NCBI GenBank assembly: GCA_905221605.1
Contig: CAJNDS010001017.1
Location: 1-41,626 of the forward strand
Length of the DNA: 41,626 nucleotides
From: Symbiodinium natans
Lineage: Eukaryota > Sar > Dinophyceae > Suessiales > Symbiodiniaceae
Direction of reading: 5' to 3'
Shown: piece by piece, positions 10,501 through 17,820 of the stretch
Layout of the letters: each line of letters starts with the position of its first letter
Numbering within the stretch: position 1 is the first letter of the stretch
Position numbers and translations under genes: made by a program
The notes under the pieces: generated by a model
Databases searched by the model: none
What the model was told of the DNA's origin: nothing
Seen by the model: the letters and a program-made list of their open reading frames with translations, nothing else

Positions 10501-11325
10501 GGTGGCGGAAAAGCCCACTTTGACTTGGCCTGGAAAACCACTTGGAAGAGGTTGAGTGCGGCCAAACACCACTGGCCACTGGTCACGGGGCCGATGGCTG
10601 CAACCATGGCGTACTTACTGGATCTGAAGGTAGATGCCAGTGACCCAGGCAAATGGAAGAGAGGTAGTGTCCTCAACGTTGATTGGACCCAGCCACGCAT
10701 GGGTAGCATCGCCTACAAATGGCTTGAGGGATTCCTGGAGGAACAGAAACGGGCTGCGATAGCGCGACAGGCAGGTGGCGCTGGTGCCCAAGAGGGGCTG
10801 GATTGGACGCCGCATCACAAGTTGACGAAGCTGGGAGGCCTAAGCCCAGGCCTTATGGAAGGTATAAAGTCAGTGTGGCATGCGGGCGTCATCACGGAGT
10901 CCAAGCCAGGATGGTGCAGGAAGTGCCAAATGCCAGCAACTCTGGAGCATGTCCTCAAAGAATGTCCTTACTGGCGTGAACAAGGGTTCAAAGAACCCAA
11001 GCTCCAGGAATACTTGCGTCACAAATACCCATGGGAGTGTCTATGGACAAGGGCACTCCTGCCAAAGCCGGCGGTGTGGCACCCGAAGCCGCCGGAACAC
11101 CTTTTAGGTCTCCGTTACCAAGGATGCTTTGCAGCAGATGCAAAAGTGGAAACGGAAGGCCTGATCTTCGCCACTGACGCAAGTGGAGGTCCAGGAGGAA
11201 TAGACCCACGTGTACAAACATCAGCCCTCGCAGTGGTGGCTATGTCCTGGACAAATGGTGTCCTGGTGGAGTCTACCCGTGGCAGCCGGTGGTGGACATG
11301 GAGCGCCGTGCGCTTTTCCGACTAA
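7513..11325 (+). CDS. LINE A ORF2: endonuclease, reverse transcriptase, start of RNase H
   Basis: This is the protein that nicks the target and copies the RNA. The 5' end is truncated (first codon TTG). The APE-like endonuclease spans about residues 108-315: SANITSW, LQETHL, GDWNE at about 249, and FRPHA at about 310. RT begins near KSPGPDGW (about 589), with motif A FVDLESFFD (about 712), motif B GVQAGCPAAPSLAK (about 769) and motif C WLDD (about 804), where most LINEs have (F/Y)ADD. A basic thumb region carries DLGVDSTGGRKRR and GVSPKRMK. A CX2CX7HX4C knuckle (from CRKC) is at about 1135. RNase H starts at FATDASGGPGG (about 1219). The frame breaks near 11275-11300 and RNase H continues at 11289 in the -1 frame. 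Confidence 0.88.
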   Translation: MSASQSAEGHQRKHKPKKRKAYPRAPPKDLPQEWQMLCQVVGRYDASSEAAALEAIEKLEEQELNPLQQRACHEVLRSFVEQDAQYAKWILADVASGYRQDDRAECIKITSANITSWRKPIAAWIHELGPDLVVLQETHLKTEGIQQAMSHCQDMGYTFIGMPGSTKTKGVQGGLAVVAPRHRNLRYLTEYGTGPAGFLACAMRNKGWDLIIVSLYLESGVGFQAPNNIQVLARLIAFLKGCKVPYMVLGDWNEAQDTMRGTTLATEVGGAFVGGGEPTAQGSDEIDYGLVAKCLVPILQVKTDWETPFRPHAAMHWRVAQPCSSPDVPQMKKAGALVTETVEYEPVQNTQSINILDEPKMEDELSETFAHLSAGVERSITGRIDGMGVKSEIVRKKLVVNNPENVVWTGKRAAFWNRVQQWVKQGRHHGDAHPVARLVQCRLGEYYEGDAQNQEDMLASILGRGTDARLVLKRIDEQQCYARKADMEETAHQYKQWLSKAMEKGMRPLYNALRKEEQVVQRPYMEYDMLERPHIRRDHWAAVWTTGQPLAKSASLMTELEDAAKKQAASVEPLNPVEVKARIKKLALKSPGPDGWRIDHLQAMDDKAVEAVVSFYHECEAKAAWPQQMTVSLIAMLPKNLTRERPIALLHILYRTWVRLRWDLVSTWQAGYAAAATYDKAVPGSCCLDVAVGRLLRNEVAKTNGVHVVSLFVDLESFFDTIQFQQLIMAATALQYPPLILKMALEVYMGARYLVADGVLSAGIRATNGVQAGCPAAPSLAKVALHPVIEKIQRRRDVANVDCWLDDVSIDIQHKSFKHVADSAIRVYRSLKDGMDANGFTISSKKTGFVASSTQASKHLRELLLPHEPQVYDVMRDLGVDSTGGRKRRLVTSATRAKKARARHSKLSRLGPPPSTKLRVVKAAITSVALWGHPSVGVSPKRMKWLRTVVGKHLGKYKLGSLETILDMGAKKCQDPKRTIHKQHFKVVAKVFRAWIGGGKAHFDLAWKTTWKRLSAAKHHWPLVTGPMAATMAYLLDLKVDASDPGKWKRGSVLNVDWTQPRMGSIAYKWLEGFLEEQKRAAIARQAGGAGAQEGLDWTPHHKLTKLGGLSPGLMEGIKSVWHAGVITESKPGWCRKCQMPATLEHVLKECPYWREQGFKEPKLQEYLRHKYPWECLWTRALLPKPAVWHPKPPEHLLGLRYQGCFAADAKVETEGLIFATDASGGPGGIDPRVQTSALAVVAMSWTNGVLVESTRGSRWWTWSAVRFSD

Positions 11326-12305
11326 TGGAGCACACGGAGGATCTGATTGATGTCACTATGGATTGCAAGCCGGCAGTCCAAGTGCTACAAAAAACACAAC
11401 CGCCGGAGGATGACCTGGAATGGAGCAAAGTGTGGAATGACAGGAAACGTATCAAGGCAACCTGGGTCCCGTCCCACAAAACTGAAGAGGAATTCCTGGC
11501 GAAGATGGGGCCGGGCACGTTGTGGCGACGAGCAGCGAATGACATGGCAGACAAAGTATGTGGTGCAGTAGCGGCGGCTGCTTACAGCCCAGCGCACAAG
11601 AGGCGTGTCAAAGAGTTGGACAATGTGGTGCGCACACTTTCCCTGGCGTACGGTGCACGCGCAGCCCACATACTGAGGAAGCGCAAAGAAGAAGACTTCC
11701 CCTTCATTCTGGACCATGCGCATTACAAAGAGAAGATGGAGGCCTCGCAGAAAGCTGAGGGATGCAAAAAAGCGCAGGGCAACGCCAAGCTCAACAAACG
11801 CCAGCGGCTATGGCAGTTGCTTAAAGACCCGGAGCGCGGGCATCAATGGGAGAAGGGCAGCGAACACCCCCGGAATTTAACACTGAAATGTCAACTGTGC
11901 GGGTTGTATGTACAACAAACCCTCACGAACTTGGAGGTGGTCTTGGAACAGTACTGCGTCAACCAGCCGGAGGCGCGAGTGCGTGAAGAGTGGGGTATCC
12001 ACCCCTCCCACAATATGGTGAATTTGGGAATCCGTTGGGTCTGCACAAAGTGTGACCGAACACATGCACCGGTCAGCCAGAAGTGCAATAAAAGCCTGGC
12101 GGGGGAGTGCAAATCGCGGACTTCTCAGGGCAAGCTGGCTACCCAAGCGCAAACCCTTGTCAATGGTGGAAGTATGAGCAACGTCCAGTTTCAACAGCCT
12201 CGCGTTCAGTTTGGTGGGAAACACGCCAAAGCTAAGCCCCAAGCCAGCGCACAGCAGAAGATGTCATTGTTTGTTAGGCCTCGCCAAGCTGAGGGGACGC
12301 AGTAA
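11289..12305 (+). CDS. LINE A ORF2 continued: RNase H remainder and C-terminal zinc domain
   Basis: It supplies the remaining RNase H acid residues: Glu in DMERRAL, Asp in TMDCKPAV, Asp in RAANDMAD. A family I hairpin at 11741-11761 adds EASQKAEG in the linker. Then comes a domain also found in LINE F: CQLCGLYVQQ, about 45 residues, HPSHNMVNLG, WVCTKC and a later Cys pair. The spacing suggests a zinc fold. I do not recognise it from described LINEs. The C-terminus RPRQAEGTQ is itself encoded by a hairpin at 12277-12295. It is joined to the upstream frame by a -1 shift. Confidence 0.82.
   Translation: MVDMERRALFRLMEHTEDLIDVTMDCKPAVQVLQKTQPPEDDLEWSKVWNDRKRIKATWVPSHKTEEEFLAKMGPGTLWRRAANDMADKVCGAVAAAAYSPAHKRRVKELDNVVRTLSLAYGARAAHILRKRKEEDFPFILDHAHYKEKMEASQKAEGCKKAQGNAKLNKRQRLWQLLKDPERGHQWEKGSEHPRNLTLKCQLCGLYVQQTLTNLEVVLEQYCVNQPEARVREEWGIHPSHNMVNLGIRWVCTKCDRTHAPVSQKCNKSLAGECKSRTSQGKLATQAQTLVNGGSMSNVQFQQPRVQFGGKHAKAKPQASAQQKMSLFVRPRQAEGTQ
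11741..11761 (+). repeat. Family I hairpin inside ORF2
   Basis: CCTC/GAGG outer pairs, inner GC/GC and a bulged T. It is read in frame as ASQKAEG between RNase H and the C-terminal zinc domain. Confidence 0.7.
12277..12295 (+). repeat. Family I hairpin at the ORF2 C-terminus
   Basis: GGCCTCGCCAAGCTGAGGG. It is read as RPRQAEG, so the 5' half is in another phase than the ASQ-AEG copies. It supplies the last residues before the TAA at 12303. Confidence 0.7.
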
Positions 12306-12537
12306 ATCCGCAGCCGTTTGGTGCAAGGAGACAGGGTTTCGGCCTCGTAGCTGAGGGTGAGGGCCTCGCAACGGGGAATTGCGATTGGTGTTTACGGCCT
12401 CGCTTTGCTGAGGGAGTGCAGCTCGGCCTCGCGGTGCCGTGTGCTTGCGACACCGCTGAGGGAAAGAGAGGAGGCCTCGGCCTCGCAGAGCTGAGGGTGG
12501 AACAAGGCGTCCTCATCCTCAAGGTGGGCCATTAGCA
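12306..12537 (+). repeat. Hairpin cluster between ORF2 and ORF3 of LINE A
   Basis: Family I copies at 12340-12357, 12395-12413, 12424-12462 and 12479-12496. The third has a longer inner stem, GCGGTG pairing with CACCGC. No coding signal is seen in this stretch. Confidence 0.72.
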
Positions 12538-13017
12538 ATGAGGCAATGGAAGACGGATGCTACGATGAGAAGACAAGGGTCCCGATTGCCATCCTGGTTA
12601 AGGAATCGGCCGGACAAAGGCAAGGGCAAAAGCAAGAACAAGCAGAAGGACCCGCCCCGAGAACGTTCCCCGCTTCGACAGGCCAGACACCCGGAGCAGC
12701 CTTGGGATAGGGAAGAGGAGAGTGCTTCGGAATCTCCGGTGGGTCCGGTACGCCTACGGGAGAGAGGAGAAGACAGAGCGGCCTCGCGCCAAGCTGAGGG
12801 TGTCAATACAGAGCAAGAGGCAAGCGAGCCTCGTACAGTCACGCTGGCGGAAGGGCCAGGTGCCCACAATATGGCCTCGCAGGAAGCTGAGGGAAAGGAG
12901 AAAAAGGAAGACATGAGCAAAGGCCAAGGACTGCGCTCCATTGGCTTGGGGAGGTCCAATTGGTCCGCAACCCAACGACAGGGCAAAGCTTACAGCCTAG
13001 GGTGCTTCCCTTCATAG
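12538..13017 (+). CDS. LINE A ORF3, N-terminal basic and disordered part
   Basis: It starts at ATG 12538, 232 bp after ORF2. It is rich in Lys, Arg, Glu and Pro, with a KGKGKSKNKQKD-like basic patch near residues 22-35, so it is probably disordered and perhaps RNA-binding. Two family I hairpins lie inside (12779-12800 and 12873-12893), read as ASRQAEG and ASQEAEG. The unit F equivalent (29776) also opens with GKGWNKGHGKSKG-type basic sequence. The frame ends at 13017. The kinase-like part continues at 12960 in the -1 frame, so one ORF of about 390 residues was probably present. Confidence 0.6.
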   Translation: MRQWKTDATMRRQGSRLPSWLRNRPDKGKGKSKNKQKDPPRERSPLRQARHPEQPWDREEESASESPVGPVRLRERGEDRAASRQAEGVNTEQEASEPRTVTLAEGPGAHNMASQEAEGKEKKEDMSKGQGLRSIGLGRSNWSATQRQGKAYSLGCFPS

Positions 13018-13718
13018 GTGCAGGGCGCACTCGACGAGGATATGCTCTGGATCGGCTATGGGTCATGAAACTGGCGATGGAACCCCAGAGCTTTGGCAAC
13101 GAAGCAGGGTATGGGGAACAATTCCCCACCCTGGTCACCAGGACCCTGTGGGCAGGATGGATTGGAGTCCTTTTCGACGAAGCGGTGGAGGGTTATTGCC
13201 ACCACTACTTCTATGGAAGTATCATCCGCAGGGCAGAGCTGTTCAACACATGGTGGCAGGAAAATCGCCATGAAGCCGGGATCCTCAGACAGTCCCTGTT
13301 TTACCTGGTGGCTATAACGTCATGGCTGACCATGCAAGGAGTTGCTCTATCGGATGTCACGGTGAGCAACGTTGGGCGCGACCCAATGTCAGGATCGTTA
13401 CCACGGGCAGTGTTCTTTGACACGGCGGAGTGGACGACGCTGCAGGAGGATAGATACAAGCTATCAAGCGGCCTTGTACGCCTCCTGGAGAAGTATGATG
13501 AGGAGCTACTGGCAACCATACGTGGATTGGTCAGAACGTACGACGGCAAGGCCAGCGCGCTTTGGATGGCGTGCGTAGGCAATGTCGGGCCATTTGCCCA
13601 GCACCTGCTGGATGCCGGGATTGCAAAACGAGGATGGGATGGAACCCTACTTTCGGTTCCGGCAACAGAGATCCAGAAAATCACGCTGGGCATGCCACAT
13701 GACGAAGCTGATGAGTGA
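12960..13718 (+). CDS. LINE A ORF3, kinase-like domain
   Basis: Not a known LINE product. The order of short motifs fits the protein-kinase / aminoglycoside-phosphotransferase fold: a GAGRTRRGYA strand, a beta3-like Lys in WVMKLA, an alphaC-like Glu in FGNEAGYGE, a helix QSLFYLVAITSWLTMQG, a catalytic-loop-like GVALSDVTVSNVG (Asp, then Asn five residues on, as in HRDLKPEN), and a DFG-like VFFDTAEW 17 residues later. The His of HRD is replaced by Ser. LINE F ORF3 has the same set (VWKF, LRDLGPLNVAV, IFFDTNEW) although the rest has diverged, so the residues look kept by selection. Substrate unknown. The fold call rests on motif order only. Confidence 0.65.
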   Translation: MVRNPTTGQSLQPRVLPFIGAGRTRRGYALDRLWVMKLAMEPQSFGNEAGYGEQFPTLVTRTLWAGWIGVLFDEAVEGYCHHYFYGSIIRRAELFNTWWQENRHEAGILRQSLFYLVAITSWLTMQGVALSDVTVSNVGRDPMSGSLPRAVFFDTAEWTTLQEDRYKLSSGLVRLLEKYDEELLATIRGLVRTYDGKASALWMACVGNVGPFAQHLLDAGIAKRGWDGTLLSVPATEIQKITLGMPHDEADE

Positions 13719-14038
13719 GCAGCGTAGCCCAGAAAGAAACACGGCTAGTGGTCTGAGAAGCACCAACCGACTCAAGAAATACCGCCTCGGCGTGCTGCCT
13801 GAGGAAGTATCGGCCTCGACTCTGGTCTGAGGGGTGCAAATGAAGGAAGTTCGGCCTCGGCAAGTCCTGAGGGAATTTCGGCCTCGACCACGGTATGAGG
13901 GCATGGATTTCGGCCTCGACAAATGTCTGAGGGAAGTGAGGGCTAGTACCGGTAGTCTCACTGTGCGAGTTTGTAGTTTGTATGTTTCACCCTCTAACCT
14001 CAGCCCCTTCGGGTGGCTACGCCTCGCAGCGTGCAGAC
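13719..14038 (+). other. LINE A 3' UTR with five family I hairpins
   Basis: Copies at 13783-13804, 13811-13833, 13852-13873, 13879-13901 and 13911-13933. Inner stems differ but still pair: GGC/GCC, GAC/GTC, GG/CC, ACC/GGT, GACA/TGTC. The CCTC/GAGG frame is constant, and the T before GAGG is kept in all of them. No ORF is seen. Confidence 0.72.
14003..14038 (+). other. Type I LINE 3'-end structure (unit A)
   Basis: A GCCCC/GG-T-GGC stem closed by a TTCG tetraloop, then ACGC...GCGT, then GCAGAC and the junction repeat. It is identical in units B and C. There is no poly(A). This is probably the RT recognition site, as in LINEs that need a specific 3' end. Confidence 0.72.
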
Positions 14039-14051
14039 GTAAAATTCACCT
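14039..14051 (+). repeat. Junction repeat 2 (GTAAAATTCACCT)
   Basis: Exact copy, between units A and B. Confidence 0.85.
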
Positions 14052-14090
14052 GGCTCAAGGTTTCGGCTCAACCCCGGTGGGGTGCTCAGG
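14052..14090 (+). other. 5'-end motif of unit B
   Basis: GGCTCAAGG followed by a CCCC-GGT-GGGG hairpin. The same start is found at 16178, 19033 and 22684. Confidence 0.65.
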
Positions 14091-14266
14091 TAGAGAGCGT
14101 CTTTAGTGCCGTTGTGGCTGGCCCTGGGGCTTGTAACTAAGGGTAGGTTCCGTTTTGAGGCCTGGCAAAACTGTGTTTGCTCGTAGGCCGGCTGACCGGC
14201 TAAGCTGTCATAGAGCGGCGGCCCGCCAACTGCTGCCGTCGACGAAGGGCGTGAGTGCACAGTTTT

Positions 14267-16049
14267 CGGCCTCGCTTCGCTAGAGGGGAGCTTTTCGTCC
14301 TCGCGTTGCTGAGGGAACCTTGTGGCCTACAGTCTGCTCTGGGTCACAGTGAGAGTTGCAGCCTCGCATTGCTTGAGGGGTGACGCAAGCCTGTTGCTCA
14401 CCAGAGATTCCTGCTGTCTCTGGGTGAGCAAAACCCACCGACCCTCATTTGGATTGAGGGCTGTGCTGAAGGTGAGTTTGGGTTCCTCGCTCACTTGTGT
14501 GGAAAACGAAGGTGAGACCGAAACACGGGGGAAACGGCCAGGCACGCTGCAGACAGTGCAGGCCAACGTCGCACTGCAAGTGGCATCCTTGCAGTGGCGA
14601 CAGGAGTGTCCCGAACAATTGCGGTGTGCTCGAGCCCAAGCTTGCAGGTTTTCGGGGATCTGCAAGCTGAGCACAACAGGATTTTCTTCGCAGGTAGAAT
14701 CAGGTAGAAAAGATTTGGCCCAACCCTGGTGGATCTGCCTGGACATAAATAACCAGAGGCATCAGTGTCGTAAAGCTCATTGACTGGTGCTACTGAGAAA
14801 CCGTTGCCAAGGAACTTGCAGTAGGACTGTGGTGCGGCGCAGTGCAAGTTGAAGAGCAGCTGGTGGTGGCTGCTCCCCGGAAAACCAATAGTCCAAGAAG
14901 CCTCCTTCGGCCTCGCTCCGTGCTGAGGGTTTGTAAGGGTTGGTATTGGCCGGAAAGGATTCAGATGGAGGTTACCCGATCTTCGCGCTTTTCCCATCTG
15001 AAGGCAACCAATGGTAATCAGCCTGCTGGACATGGCAGGCCTGCTTTTGTTTACATCCACGTCTCCTGCAAGGGCTGGGGTCTGTCCGTGCACACAGACA
15101 AGGCGGAACCTTGCAGATGTTTAGGTCCTCGCGGCACGGCCGCTGGAGGTTGTTTGAAGATGTTGGCTCTCACTATCTGGTGAGTGGTTTGTATGGGCAC
15201 TTGCTGGGGCAAGGCGGCTCTGGCGTCTGAGGATGGTACATGTGCTGGCTGCTGAGTACGGGCCACCGAAAGAGACCTGTGGTAAGACAAGCGATGAAAG
15301 GAGCCGAACTCCTAAAGAAAGGACAGGCTAGCTCACGCGGACGCCACGCAGAGTATGTGTTACTATCTTCAGATGTTGGAGCCAAATTGCCAGCCTTGTG
15401 ACGTGAGATGTGGTGATTGGATTCGGCCTCAAGCACTGGAAGGCCTACAACAACAAATCCGAATGAAAACTGTGGTCCTAAGACACGCGGTGCAGCTGCT
15501 TATACGTGGCACCGCGGGGGTCACAAAGAGATAGAGGGCTTGCCAGCAAGGGAACTCTGTCTAAAGAGAGCCCTGGCTCAGTGAGGAGCTGAGGGCCTGG
15601 CTGCGCTGATGCAGCGGAATGGTTGTTCGGCCTCGCCTCCGCTGAGGGAACAACAGTCAATGCTTCTCTGCAGTGTCGGTCCGGGTTAGTAAGAGCGAGA
15701 ACGCCGGGACCTCGAGCTGCAGTTTTACCATGAAGCAACCGCGTGAGATGCATTATTGGTCAACTGGTGAGTAAGAGCGAGAAAGCCAGGGTGACGCTAC
15801 TTTGGGGGAGGCTGCAAGGCACGGTTAGTAAGTGCGAGAAAGCCGGAGCTGCGGACGAACCTGGAGTAGCAGTTTTTCATACCTCACGTGTTTCACTTTG
15901 CGGCCTCGCATGCGCTGAGGAAATATGCCTCGAACAGAACATCCAGTGCTGAGTGGGGATTGCCAAACTTACGGAGGCTGATGCCACAACAAGTGCCTCA
16001 ACAGCAATGCATGCGGAGGGCAAAGTTCGGCCTCGCGAGTGCTGAGGGT
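14267..16049 (+). repeat. Family I hairpins of unit B (seven)
   Basis: Copies at 14267-14287, 14296-14315, 14360-14380, 14908-14929, 15628-15648, 15901-15920 and 16028-16049. The 15628 copy is extended by flanking GTTGTTC and GAACAAC, which pair perfectly outside the conserved core. Confidence 0.7.
15679..15846 (+). repeat. Family III hairpins of unit B (three)
   Basis: Copies at 15679-15710, 15759-15795 and 15822-15846. The loop is close to TTAGTAAGNGCGAGAAAG and is closed by different stems: TCC.GG/CC.GGA, CTGG/CCAG (plus outer GTCA/TGAC), and CGG/CCG. Confidence 0.72.
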
Positions 16050-16128
16050 TGCAGCTGAGAGAGGGCCTAGCTGAGAACGCAACACCTCAAGCGAGGTAAT
16101 TTTTAGTTTAGTTTCACCTTGACCAACG

Positions 16129-16164
16129 GCCCCTTCGGGTGGCTACGCCTCGCAGCGTGCAGAC
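16129..16164 (+). other. Type I 3'-end structure (unit B)
   Basis: Same TTCG-capped hairpin and ACGC/GCGT hairpin as at 14003-14038. Confidence 0.72.
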
Positions 16165-16177
16165 GTAAAATTCACCT
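16165..16177 (+). repeat. Junction repeat 3 (GTAAAATTCACCT)
   Basis: Exact copy, between units B and C. Confidence 0.85.
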
Positions 16178-16215
16178 TGGCTCAAGTCTCGGCTCAACCC
16201 CGGTGGGGTGCGCAG
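16178..16215 (+). other. 5'-end motif of unit C
   Basis: With the preceding T the junction reads TTGGCTCAAG, identical to the last 10 nt of the dinoflagellate spliced leader as I know it. The CCCC-GGT-GGGG hairpin follows. Confidence 0.6.
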
Positions 16216-16330
16216 GTAGTGAGCTGTTCGGTGGCCTGGAGGCTGTACCTAAGGGTGGGCTCCAACAGGACTCAAACCGAAACCACTGTGTTTGCTCGGT
16301 AGTTCTGCCAGCCACATAGCTGCCTGTGTA

Positions 16331-16466
16331 CGGCCTCGCCGAGTGCTGAGGGAACTTTCGACCTCGCTGCTGAGGGTGTTGTCGGCCTCGCATAAGCTGA
16401 GGATTGTGGAAAGTCTTCGGCCTCGCTCGGAGGGACAACATAGTTCGGCCTCACCACGGTTGAGGG
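16331..16466 (+). repeat. Family I hairpins, 5' part of unit C (five)
   Basis: Copies at 16331-16352, 16359-16376, 16383-16402, 16418-16434 (shortened) and 16446-16466 (ACC/GGT inner stem). Confidence 0.68.
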
Positions 16467-16604
16467 AAACACCTCCTGGAACTGAGGTGCAAGAAGATAG
16501 CAGACCTGTGCGAGCGAAGAGGGTTCCGAGGCCTTAACTTCCTTTGTTGGAACAGGGCCCCGTCTCAACCGCAGATTTCCGCTCGTGGGCTATCGGCGAC
16601 CAGA

Positions 16605-17075
16605 GTGGCCGTCCACAGTGCCCTGGACAGTGTGCCACACGCCAAAGAGACTTGCTGCAAGGCAGACGGAGAGCGACGGACCATGCCGGCAATTGCGTGC
16701 TGTGTATTTGCATGGTCACACCAGGGGCGTCGTGAAGGGCTTTTCCTGGAACTGTCGCAGTCATATCGTATCCACTTTGTCCGTCGCACCAGGAGAGGCA
16801 ACATAGCCTGGGGCAGCTGTGGGAATTGGAATGTCCAAAGAAGCCTGAATGCAGCTAACCTCCACCTGCAGCTCCGGGATTTCCGATGCTGTGAGGATGC
16901 GAGGCTTTGGAACATCGATTTCTATGTCGATCCCACAAACCCATCCCTGATGATTGATGGCAGCGGACGTGAAATCAGGTACCTGGGTAGGCTGGTGATT
17001 ATGGTGTATGGCCCTGATGTGTCGAGAAGGATGCTGGCCTTGTCGGAAGATGATGAGGAATGGATGCTCCTTTGA
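16605..17075 (+). CDS. ORF-X (unit C), unrecognised protein
   Basis: The frame opens with GTG; its first ATG is at 16683, so the product is 131-156 residues. I do not recognise the family. It aligns by eye with the unit D protein: FAWSHQGRREG with FRWHHKGRKEW, IHFVRRTRRG with VYFVRTSKSG, GSCGNWN with GPCGQWR, then LRDFRC with LLNFNC, and NIDFYVDP with NLNFVPGP. The pattern of alternating hydrophobic and charged residues suggests a beta-rich domain. The C-terminus is acidic (SEDDEEW). It sits where a LINE would carry RT, so it may help the satellite's own RNA rather than copy it. That role is inference. Confidence 0.6.
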   Translation: MAVHSALDSVPHAKETCCKADGERRTMPAIACCVFAWSHQGRREGLFLELSQSYRIHFVRRTRRGNIAWGSCGNWNVQRSLNAANLHLQLRDFRCCEDARLWNIDFYVDPTNPSLMIDGSGREIRYLGRLVIMVYGPDVSRRMLALSEDDEEWMLL

Positions 17076-17284
17076 GGTGATGAAACGTCGCCGGCCAGTA
17101 ACCAGGCAAGTGGAAGTGGATTGAATTGCGAGCACAGCCTCGCCATTAAGGGCCATGTGAGGGCAAACCCGAATGCAGGCTTAGCTTGCCGGAATGAGGG
17201 TGATCAACATACCCTCGCAGCACAATGCTTTCAGAACCCGTGAAACCAGCGGAGATGCCATGTGAGGCTATGCAAGGGCAGTTT

Positions 17285-17674
17285 CGGCCTCGCTATGCTG
17301 GAGTAAAGGTTCGGCCTCGCCTCGGCTGAGGGAATGGATGGTTCGGCCTCGCCAAGGCTGAGGGAACAACAGAAGGGTTGCGAAAACGCCTCGCTGATGA
17401 AGAAGGTGCATGATGTTCCGGCCTCGCATCAGCTGAGGGAAGAATGATGGAATGGGCAGGCCGGGCACTTATTGGTCTGCCGGAATTGAGTCTGGGAGAC
17501 TCTGGAAGCACTGCATGCAGCTTGGACGGCTGATGCTACTGGGCGCAAAGCGGTAAAGCAGCTTGAAGCATAGACTCCGCGGTGCCGGTGTGTCGGAGCA
17601 ATTGATAGGTACAACCGCAGCCCAGCAGTGCTCAATCAAACAATGCAACATTCGGCCTCGACTTTGGTCTGAGG
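17285..17674 (+). repeat. Family I hairpins, middle of unit C (five)
   Basis: Copies at 17285-17302 (degenerate), 17312-17332, 17344-17364, 17419-17439 and 17653-17674. Outer stems also pair: GTTC/GAAC around the 17344 copy and CATTC/GAATG around the 17653 copy. Confidence 0.7.
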
Positions 17675-17820
17675 GAATGTGAGCTATAAAGAGCAAACTC
17701 CAGAATATGGATGAGGGACACTGGCCAGGCATGGAGGCCAGCAAAGGGCAGGTACCAGCATTGCACTGGAGAAGCCTCGAGTCCCAATGGCAGTGAACTT
17801 TGTGGTGAGGAATACGTCGA

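Larger units (their letters stand above)
7483..14038 (+). mobile_element. Unit A: 5'-truncated LINE, 3'-end type I
   Basis: It contains ORF2 (7513-12305, one frame break), ORF3 (12538-13718, one frame break) and a 3' UTR ending in the type I hairpins. It lacks the GGCTCAAG 5' end and ORF1 found in unit F. Such 5' truncation is typical of target-primed reverse transcription. It is flanked by 13-bp repeats at 7470 and 14039. Family I hairpins occur in its UTRs and inside both ORFs. Confidence 0.85.
14052..16164 (+). mobile_element. Unit B: non-coding satellite, 3'-end type I
   Basis: It begins GGCTCAAGG, then CGGCTCAACCCC-GGT-GGGG, and ends with the type I hairpins. The 2.1 kb between holds family I and family III hairpins and no ORF that I believe. 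It shares its 3' end with LINE A and unit C, so it is probably mobilised in trans by a type I LINE. Confidence 0.75.

Noticed and set aside
10000-10709. 238-residue minus-strand ORF
   Set aside because: Shadow of the LINE A RT thumb region.
14322-15183. Short plus-strand ORFs in unit B (113-153 residues)
   Set aside because: They overlap hairpins, show no motif and have no counterpart in units C or D.
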